A model generated the notes under the pieces. That model searched no databases and was not told the origin of the DNA. It saw only the letters and a program-made list of their open reading frames with translations. Below, piece by piece: positions 6,408 through 12,108 of a DNA stretch of 20,318 nucleotides. The stretch lies in assembly GCA_964545735.1 (NCBI GenBank), contig CAZJGS010000035.1, positions 1 to 20,318 on the forward strand. Direction: 5' to 3'. Both the position numbers and the translations under genes were made by a program. How positions within the stretch are numbered: position 1 is the first letter of the stretch; the number at the start of each line of letters is the position of its first letter. This stretch comes from Pleomorphochaeta sp964545735 (GTDB lineage: Bacteria; Spirochaetota; Spirochaetia; Sphaerochaetales; Sphaerochaetaceae).

Positions 6408-8417
6408 ATGATTGCCGTAAAAGATTTGAATAATAAAACTAGAATTTGTATTAATGATTTAACTTTAATAGATACAACTCATTTTTTAACATTAAAAAAA
6501 GGTGATGCAGATATTGATATGCATTTGGGGAATTTTTTTATTGAAGATTATACAAAAAATGTTAATAATTTTTCTCTTGTTGATACAAAAATTATTAATA
6601 ATGAAATCACTTTAAAATTAGAAGGTGAGAGTAATGAAGAAGCCAAAGTTAAAATTCAAGAAGCTAATGGCTTAATTAAAATATCATTTTTAAGTTTGCC
6701 AGAAGAATATAATAGGATTTCAATAAAGTTTAAAGCAGAAAAAGATGAAGCTGTTTTTGGCTTAGGCGAGCAGTTTTCCTATTTTAATTTAAGAGGAAAA
6801 AGTTATCCAATATTTACAAGTGAGCAAGGTGTTGGACGAAATAAAGCGACTGAAATCACTAAATTAGCTGATCGCGAAATGAGAGGTGGGGGGAATTATT
6901 ATACTACGTTTTACCCTCAACCAACCTTTGTCTCCTCTCGTAAATATTTTTTACATTGTGATACTTTTGCTTATTGTAATTTTGACTTTGAAAATGATGA
7001 TTATCATGAAATAACCTTTTGGCAAGCTCCAAAAGAAATTGTAATTGGCTGTGCTCCTACAATAATTGAAACTGTAGAAAAACTATCATCCTATTTAGGA
7101 CACCAAGATTTACTGCCTTCTTGGGCTCTTAAAGGTCTTTCTTTAGGAATACAGGGTGGAAGTGATTATGCAGTTGAATGTGTGAATAAAGCTAAAAAAT
7201 ATGATCTAGATTTAAATAGTATCTGGATTCAAGACTGGGAAGGCATTAATATAACATCTTTTGGAAAGCGCTTAAGATGGGACTGGAAATGGGATAAAGA
7301 TTTATACCCTAATTTACCTTCCATTATGGAGACTTTTGCTAAAGATAATATAAAAGTAATGGGTTATATAAATCCATATGTACTTAAAGATGGGGATCTT
7401 TGTAAAATTGCACTAGAGCAGGATTATTTGGCTAAAGATAAAGATGGGAATAATTATTTTGTTGATTTTGGTGAATTCTCTTGTGGAATAATTGATTTTA
7501 CAATAGAAGCTGCATACTTGTGGTACAAAGAAGTAATTAAAGAAAATTTAATCAATTTCGGTTTATCTGGATGGATGGCTGATTTTGGTGAATATTTACC
7601 AACTGATTGCTATCTCAAAAATGGAGATGTTTTATTAGAGCACAACAGATGGCCCGGTCTTTGGGCAAAAGCCAATTGGGAAGCTTGTCATGAAGTGGGT
7701 AGAGATGATTTGATCTTTTTCATGAGAGCCGGCAATGCTATGAGTCAAAAATATTGCAAACTTATATGGGCAGGAGATCAAAATGTTGACTTTAGTGAAG
7801 ATGATGGTCTCCCTAGTGTAATAACCTCAGCTCTTTCTCTCTCGATGTGCGCCATGGGACTACACCACAGTGATATTGGTGGTTACACCACTTTATTTAC
7901 ATTAAAAAGAACCAAAGAATTATTAATTAGATGGGCTGAAATGGCCGCCTTTACCATATTTATGAGAACTCATGAAGGTAATAGGCCAGAGGTTAACCAT
8001 CAAGTTATGAATGATAGATCCACAATAGAAGCTTTTGCTTATTTAGTAAAAGTTCACAATGCTTTATTTGATTATCTAGAGCATCTAAATATTGTAAATC
8101 ATGAAACAGGTATTTCTGTTCAACGACCTCTATTTTTCCATTATGAGGATAATGCTTATTATAATATTAAAGATCAATATTTATTAGGTGATCAACTACT
8201 CGTAGCACCTCAAATTAGAGAGGGTAAAACAAGTCGTAAAGTTGTAATACCAGATGATAAATGGACTCATTTATTCACTCATGAAATTTATGAAAAGGGT
8301 GAATATGAGATAAACACTCCATATTTGCAACCTGCTGTTTTCTATAAAAAGAATGGAGATTTTGCATCTCTGTTTAGTAAAATTAAAGATATAAAGAGAT
8401 TGGATTTTGAATTATAG
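6408..8417 (+). CDS. yihQ: Sulfoquinovosidase (GH31, YihQ-type)
   Basis: A GH31 retaining alpha-glycosidase, 669 aa, that I identify as a sulfoquinovosidase releasing sulfoquinovose from its glycosides, such as sulfoquinovosyl glycerol. Catalytic residues: nucleophile Asp392 (ADFGEYLPTD) and acid/base Asp457 (AGDQNV). All five residues that define YihQ sulfonate recognition are in place with matching spacing: Gln249 (GIQGG), Gln275 (IQDWEG), Arg288 and Trp291 (FGKRLRW), and Tyr493 (HHSDIGGY). This is the QQRWY type, not the KERWY type. I see no signal peptide, so it acts in the cytosol on imported substrate. I chose ATG 6408, preceded by AAGGA (6396-6400); an in-frame ATG at 6384 would overlap the permease gene and lacks a ribosome binding site. 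The window shows no sulfoquinovose-degrading enzymes. Substrate confidence is high for a sequence-only call. Confidence 0.9.
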   Translation: MIAVKDLNNKTRICINDLTLIDTTHFLTLKKGDADIDMHLGNFFIEDYTKNVNNFSLVDTKIINNEITLKLEGESNEEAKVKIQEANGLIKISFLSLPEEYNRISIKFKAEKDEAVFGLGEQFSYFNLRGKSYPIFTSEQGVGRNKATEITKLADREMRGGGNYYTTFYPQPTFVSSRKYFLHCDTFAYCNFDFENDDYHEITFWQAPKEIVIGCAPTIIETVEKLSSYLGHQDLLPSWALKGLSLGIQGGSDYAVECVNKAKKYDLDLNSIWIQDWEGINITSFGKRLRWDWKWDKDLYPNLPSIMETFAKDNIKVMGYINPYVLKDGDLCKIALEQDYLAKDKDGNNYFVDFGEFSCGIIDFTIEAAYLWYKEVIKENLINFGLSGWMADFGEYLPTDCYLKNGDVLLEHNRWPGLWAKANWEACHEVGRDDLIFFMRAGNAMSQKYCKLIWAGDQNVDFSEDDGLPSVITSALSLSMCAMGLHHSDIGGYTTLFTLKRTKELLIRWAEMAAFTIFMRTHEGNRPEVNHQVMNDRSTIEAFAYLVKVHNALFDYLEHLNIVNHETGISVQRPLFFHYEDNAYYNIKDQYLLGDQLLVAPQIREGKTSRKVVIPDDKWTHLFTHEIYEKGEYEINTPYLQPAVFYKKNGDFASLFSKIKDIKRLDFEL

Positions 8418-8438
8418 TGAAAAATAAATGCTTGAGTA

Positions 8439-8475
8439 CCTCCAAAGTGTTAAAAATATCACATTGGAGGGTTTT
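8439..8475 (+). terminator. Terminator of the sugar operon
   Basis: CCTCCAA (8439-8445) pairs with TTGGAGG (8464-8470); after an A-A mismatch the stem continues with GTG (8447-8449) and CAC (8460-8462). GTTTTG follows. It starts 22 bases after the sulfoquinovosidase stop. The T-tract is short but place and stem are good. Confidence 0.7.
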
Positions 8476-8579
8476 GTCATCAACTATTAATATAAATCTT
8501 CTATACAAGATTTTCTTTTCCATAAAATTTTTTATTCTAGACATTTTAAAGAAAACTCTGTATTCTCAAGAAAAGAATA

Positions 8580-8609
8580 TTTGTTTATTAACAAAAAGCA
8601 ATGTTTTTG
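8580..8609. repeat. Two overlapping alternative hairpins
   Basis: TTTGTT-N4-AACAAA (8580-8595) and CAAAAA-N6-TTTTTG (8592-8609) share bases and cannot both form. In the gap between the sugar operon and the cyclase gene they could act as a switch, but the arms are short and AT-rich, so chance is a real possibility. Confidence 0.25.
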
Positions 8610-8612
8610 CCC

Positions 8613-8624
8613 TAAAGTACTTTA
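8613..8624. promoter_or_regulatory. 12-bp perfect palindrome upstream of the cyclase gene
   Basis: TAAAGTACTTTA is self-complementary and lies about 80 bases before the inferred start of the diguanylate cyclase gene, just upstream of a -10-like GATAAT (8639-8644). It may be an operator; no regulator family can be assigned. Confidence 0.35.
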
Positions 8625-8682
8625 TATAAGGACTTATGGATAATATTTTGGTTGTACATTTTTAATAAATTTAGTTAAATCT

Positions 8683-8687
8683 GGAGG
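8683..8687 (+). promoter_or_regulatory. Ribosome binding site that decides an ATT start
   Basis: GGAGG with 6 bases to ATT at 8694. No ATG, GTG or TTG occurs in this reading frame between the upstream stop at 8676-8678 and a TTG at 8778, and that TTG has no ribosome binding site. The open frame and the strong Shine-Dalgarno sequence together point to ATT as the start codon. Confidence 0.6.
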
Positions 8688-8693
8688 ATCTCT

Positions 8694-9782
8694 ATTAAAA
8701 TTTTTAATTCAGTAATAAATTATATTAAGTTAGAAAATCGATTAATATCTGATAATCAAGAATCAGTTAAAAATGATTTGTATAGAATATTAAGGATTGT
8801 TTTACCAGCTTGTATTATTCTATTTACAATATTTGTGGGAGCCTCCCAATATACAAAGCCTGGTATTTCTTTTGTAATTTTATATGCAATTGGAGCATTG
8901 TTGAGTTCAATTTGCTATATAATAATTCTTAGAACTGAAAATTTTAATTTATATTTATTAACTTATTATCTATATGCAGCATTTGTTTTTGCACTCTTTA
9001 CCTTTATTGGTGCTATCGTTCGTACAGATGCTACAGGAACTAGTATTGTTGTATTATTAGCTTTATTGACTTTATTAATACCAGACAGATTTTTGAGAGT
9101 TAATGGGGTTTTGTTGTTATTTTATTTAACATATATTGTTATTTGTTTTCATATGAAGCCTTTTTCTGTAGCAATTGAAGATTTATTAAATGTTACAAGC
9201 TTTACAGTAATTGGATTTTTATTAGGGAATAATTATCGCCATATTAAGCTTATGAGTTATGATATTCAAAGAGAATCAGTCGAAAATGAGCATATTGATT
9301 TTTTAACTGGATTACCAAATAGAAGATTAATGTTTTTAAAAATTTCAGATAGTGAAAAAAAAGATAGTATTATCCCAATAACTGGCGTAATGATGATTGA
9401 TATCGACCATTTCAAATTTTATAATGATAATAATGGTCATTTAGAAGGGGACCGGTGTTTAAAAGTTATTTCAAAATTATTTAATAAAATTGCAAAAGAA
9501 AAGAAGATTGATATTTTTAGATATGGTGGAGAAGAATTTGTTTGTTTTTATTATGGCCATGATGAAGAGCAATTAGACAATTTAGCTCAGTATATTATTG
9601 ACGAAGTAAGAGCCTTGAACATTGAATTTAAAGATTCTGCTACTAAAATAGTTACAATTAGTTTAGGGTATTCTTTTAATAATTCTAAAGAACAGCTAGG
9701 TACCAATTATTTAATAGATATTGCTGATAAAGCATTATATCTAGCTAAAAATAGTGGAAGAAATGCAGTTTGCAAGATTTAA
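8694..9782 (+). CDS. Membrane-bound diguanylate cyclase (GGDEF), ATT start
   Basis: Makes the second messenger cyclic di-GMP from two GTP. From ATT 8694 it is 362 aa; the first conventional start, TTG 8778, would remove 28 residues and has no ribosome binding site. The N-terminal half (about 35-180) is hydrophobic with roughly six membrane helices, a sensor module I cannot assign to a named MASE type. A short linker leads to a complete GGDEF domain: DFLTGLPNRR entry motif, metal-binding Asp236 (MIDIDHFK), the NNGHLEGD loop, and the active site Gly278-Gly-Glu-Glu-Phe282. No inhibitory RxxD site precedes GGEEF (the stretch reads KKIDIFRY), so product feedback there is probably absent. The end, ADKALYLAKNSGRN, is canonical. 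The next gene starts 26 bases later, and the two may be co-transcribed. Confidence 0.88.
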   Translation: MKIFNSVINYIKLENRLISDNQESVKNDLYRILRIVLPACIILFTIFVGASQYTKPGISFVILYAIGALLSSICYIIILRTENFNLYLLTYYLYAAFVFALFTFIGAIVRTDATGTSIVVLLALLTLLIPDRFLRVNGVLLLFYLTYIVICFHMKPFSVAIEDLLNVTSFTVIGFLLGNNYRHIKLMSYDIQRESVENEHIDFLTGLPNRRLMFLKISDSEKKDSIIPITGVMMIDIDHFKFYNDNNGHLEGDRCLKVISKLFNKIAKEKKIDIFRYGGEEFVCFYYGHDEEQLDNLAQYIIDEVRALNIEFKDSATKIVTISLGYSFNNSKEQLGTNYLIDIADKALYLAKNSGRNAVCKI

Positions 9783-9808
9783 TAATAAAATATAGGAAAA
9801 AATAATTT

Positions 9809-11212
9809 ATGAGAAAAATTTTGATCTTTATTTGTTTATTGTTGCTACTATCCTCTCAATATGTCTTTTCAAATAATACTGAAGATGCTTATCTCCATTA
9901 TAAACAATACCAATATTCAAGTAATGATATAAAACAAATGGATTTTGATACAGTTTATCTTGCAGCAGTTACTCCAACAAGTGATAGTCTTGGATCTCTT
10001 GCAGCACATGCTTTTATTATATTGACACATGGAGATGATATAAATAGTGGAATATCTCTAAATTATTTTGCCTATCATGAGAGAATGTTTACTTTCGAAA
10101 AGACTTTTAAAGCAGCTACAGTAGGTTTAGAGGGATATGTTGATATTAGACCTTTTACTGACCTTGCTGAAAGATATACTATTGGTCAAAATAGGACTTT
10201 ATTTGTTTATAAAACCAAAATTGAAACAGAAAAAATTCCATCCATAATTGATGAATTTTACAAATATAAAGAATCTGATTTGACTTATAGATTTTTTACT
10301 TACAATTGTTCATCTCTTCAAGGTAGCATCTTTTCCTCGGTATTAAGTAGTGAAGAAAAAGAGTATAGATTCCCAAATTTTATAATGCCAGGAAGATTGA
10401 TATATTTGTTTGAAAAAAATGGTTTATTACTGGATGAACATACAATAAGCCCTCCATTGATTAAAAGAAAATTCAATAATACTGATATGGGCAAAAATGA
10501 AATAAATGATAGACATGATTATTTTAAAGTACATGAAGCTGAAACAACGACTGAAGCAGGGTTTTCACCTATTGTTGTAAGCTTTGATAACTTTGAGTCT
10601 AATACCATTTTTAGTGAAAAGGTTTCTAAACTTTATTTAGGTATGGATACTTTAGATTCATCCTTTGGACTTTCTGTATTTGATAACCAAATATATGAGC
10701 AGAGGCAAAGTGCTGTAATTTTGTACGAATTTAAAGTGTTAGATACTTTATTTAGTATAAATTCTAATTTAAATTTAAAAGTTGATAAATTTACAATAAT
10801 AGAGACTGGTAAATACCCTAAAATAAATATCGCTCCCTTTGAGTTTTCAACATACTTTTCCCTAAAATTGAATCCTAATAATTATCTTGTTGATGTTAAT
10901 GGAGGTTATGGAATATCAGTTGGAGGCTTACACAGTATTTTTACTTTAATACCCATAATTGAAACAAATATTTCCAATTTAATATTAACTTTAAAAATCA
11001 AATCTAGCCTTTGTTTGTACACCAAAAATGCCTTTGTTTTATTAAATTTAGATTATCCTATATACAATAAAACAGTTCTTAACACCCAAAGTTTAGAGCT
11101 TAAAGCGGGTTATAAATTTAATGATTTAATTTGTCTTGAAGCCTCGTATGATATCTTAAACAAAAATTACAATGTTTATTTTAAATACTTGTTTTATCCC
11201 TTACTGTTTTAA
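9809..11212 (+). CDS. Exported DUF4105 (Lnb-type) protein with beta-rich C-terminus
   Basis: A 467-aa exported protein. A signal peptide (1-21, cleavage near YVFS) is followed by a domain I assign to DUF4105, also called the Lnb N-terminal periplasmic domain. The candidate catalytic pair is His67 (SLAAHAFIIL) and Cys167 (TYNCSSLQ), with the conserved FTFEKTFKAATVGLEGYVDIRPF region between. From about residue 250 the protein is rich in alternating hydrophobic strands and ends in an aromatic residue, suggesting an outer-membrane or beta-rich region. A Bacteroides member of this family is reported to N-acylate lipoproteins; whether this protein does so is untested. AGGA (9794-9797) lies 11 bases upstream of the ATG, rather far. 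It follows the diguanylate cyclase closely. Its stop overlaps the end of the opposing MarR gene. Confidence 0.7.
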   Translation: MRKILIFICLLLLLSSQYVFSNNTEDAYLHYKQYQYSSNDIKQMDFDTVYLAAVTPTSDSLGSLAAHAFIILTHGDDINSGISLNYFAYHERMFTFEKTFKAATVGLEGYVDIRPFTDLAERYTIGQNRTLFVYKTKIETEKIPSIIDEFYKYKESDLTYRFFTYNCSSLQGSIFSSVLSSEEKEYRFPNFIMPGRLIYLFEKNGLLLDEHTISPPLIKRKFNNTDMGKNEINDRHDYFKVHEAETTTEAGFSPIVVSFDNFESNTIFSEKVSKLYLGMDTLDSSFGLSVFDNQIYEQRQSAVILYEFKVLDTLFSINSNLNLKVDKFTIIETGKYPKINIAPFEFSTYFSLKLNPNNYLVDVNGGYGISVGGLHSIFTLIPIIETNISNLILTLKIKSSLCLYTKNAFVLLNLDYPIYNKTVLNTQSLELKAGYKFNDLICLEASYDILNKNYNVYFKYLFYPLLF

Positions 11213-11646
11213 AGATTATTATTCTTGATATCTAGAGTTAATTCATTTAATAGAGATTTTAATTGTTTGAGCTTTTCTTGATTAAGGGTAATTTTGCACA
11301 TTAACTCTTTTGGAATATTATCTGCATCCTTTTTTAAATCATAACCTTTTTTTGTTAGTGCTATAAAAACTTTTCTTTTATCATTTGTATCTCTAACTCT
11401 TGTAATTAAATCTTTGGTTTCTAATTTTTTTAGTAAAGGTGTTAGCGTATTGCTCTCAAGGTATAATTTTTCACCTAACTCTTTAACTAAGATATTATCT
11501 TTTTCCCATAAAACTAATAGAGTAATGTATTGAGTATAAGTTATATTCAATTTATCTAAGGCTGGGGTATAAAGTTTAATTATTTCCTTCGATGCTACAT
11601 AAATCGGAAAACAATATTGATTTTCTAATTTTAAATATTCATTCAT
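11209..11646 (-). CDS. MarR-family regulator, OhrR/MgrA-like
   Basis: A 145-aa winged-helix transcription factor. The N-terminal LENQYCFPIYVASKE block matches the OhrR/MgrA/SarZ group, in which the lone conserved Cys (here Cys12) senses peroxides. A helix-turn-helix follows (LVKELGEKLYLESNTLTPLLKKLE, i.e. LVKELGEKLYLE plus SNTLTPLLKKLE), then the wing DTNDKRKVFIALT and a dimerisation helix. The start is supported by AAGGA on the minus strand (complement of 11654-11658), 7 bases before the ATG. It is divergent from a zinc-ribbon gene and probably controls itself and that gene through sites in 11647-11782. No ohr gene is nearby, so the real target set is unknown. Cys34 and other residues were not needed for the call. 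It meets the DUF4105 gene tail to tail with a 4-base overlap. Confidence 0.88.
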   Translation of the reverse strand: MNEYLKLENQYCFPIYVASKEIIKLYTPALDKLNITYTQYITLLVLWEKDNILVKELGEKLYLESNTLTPLLKKLETKDLITRVRDTNDKRKVFIALTKKGYDLKKDADNIPKELMCKITLNQEKLKQLKSLLNELTLDIKNNNL

Positions 11647-11684
11647 ATGTTTATCCTTTAGCCTACTTATCGTATGCGATTTAA

Positions 11685-11713
11685 TTTATATAATATCTTG
11701 AGAGTTGTTGCAA
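11685..11713 (-). promoter_or_regulatory. Promoter of the MarR-type gene
   Basis: On the minus strand TTGCAA (complement of 11708-11713), a 17-base spacer and TATAAA (complement of 11685-11690) give a good sigma-70 promoter about 39 bases upstream of the start codon. The -35 overlaps the TTG-N3-CAA dyad at 11705-11713, which would allow autoregulation. Confidence 0.5.
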
Positions 11714-11740
11714 GAGCACGTGTGATAAAGTTGCTTACAA
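11705..11740. promoter_or_regulatory. Two TTG...CAA dyads, candidate MarR operators
   Basis: TTGTTGCAA (11705-11713) and TTGCTTACAA (11731-11740) are short inverted repeats 26 bases apart, start to start, flanking a CACGTG palindrome (11717-11722), in the divergent intergenic region. A further dyad ATCG-N4-CGAT lies at 11669-11680. Position suggests control of both divergent genes; the assignment to the adjacent regulator is inference. Confidence 0.4.
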
Positions 11741-11782
11741 GTCTTTATTAATTTAGTATAAATAAAGAAGAGGTAAAGAAAA

Positions 11783-11974
11783 ATGAAAAAATGTAGTACT
11801 TGTGAAGTTGAAATGATGGAAGATTATTCACTAAAAGGGACTAAAAGTGAATTATATATCCAAAGAGTTGGTATATGTGGTTTAACACTAAATACCATCA
11901 GTATTGCAGTTTGTCCAGAATGTGGAAAAGTTGAAATGTTTGTTGATCCTAAAAAGCTTCAAAAGAATTTTTAA
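11783..11974 (+). CDS. Small zinc-ribbon protein (63 aa)
   Basis: A small cytosolic protein with two CxxC knuckles, Cys4-STC-Cys7 region (CSTC) and Cys44-PE-Cys47 (CPEC), which should bind one zinc; an extra Cys32 sits between them. The layout resembles short 'nucleic-acid-binding zinc-ribbon' hypothetical proteins common in clostridia. Function is unknown. GAGG (11770-11773) is 9 bases before the ATG. A promoter is plausible upstream (TTGCTT at 11731-11736, 17-base spacer, TAGTAT at 11754-11759), with the -35 inside a candidate MarR operator. Divergence from an OhrR-like regulator suggests redox control, perhaps with the zinc site as the sensor or target, but that is speculative. Confidence 0.75.
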   Translation: MKKCSTCEVEMMEDYSLKGTKSELYIQRVGICGLTLNTISIAVCPECGKVEMFVDPKKLQKNF

Positions 11975-12068
11975 ACTTATTATTTGAGATAAACAATACT
12001 AATAAACATTCTGCAAATAAAAATAATTTTATTTGTCTGTAATCTTGTTTGACTAATGCTAAAAGAGT

Positions 12069-12074
12069 TATAAT
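12069..12074 (+). promoter_or_regulatory. -10 element of nadE
   Basis: TATAAT lies 35 bases before the nadE ATG. The -35 is ambiguous: TTGTTT (12045-12050) at 18 bases or TTGACT (12049-12054) at 14. Because the promoter sits here, an in-frame TTG at 12049 cannot be the translation start. Confidence 0.5.
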
Positions 12075-12108
12075 AATAAAAGAATCTATAATATTTAGTG
12101 AGGCCTTT

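Noticed and set aside
8417..8629. 70-codon frame directly after the sulfoquinovosidase
   Set aside because: The GTG start overlaps the previous stop, there is no ribosome binding site, the frame runs through the terminator hairpin, and the residue content is low-complexity.
12049..12108. TTG start for nadE
   Set aside because: It lies in the promoter region, and the family start matches ATG 12109.
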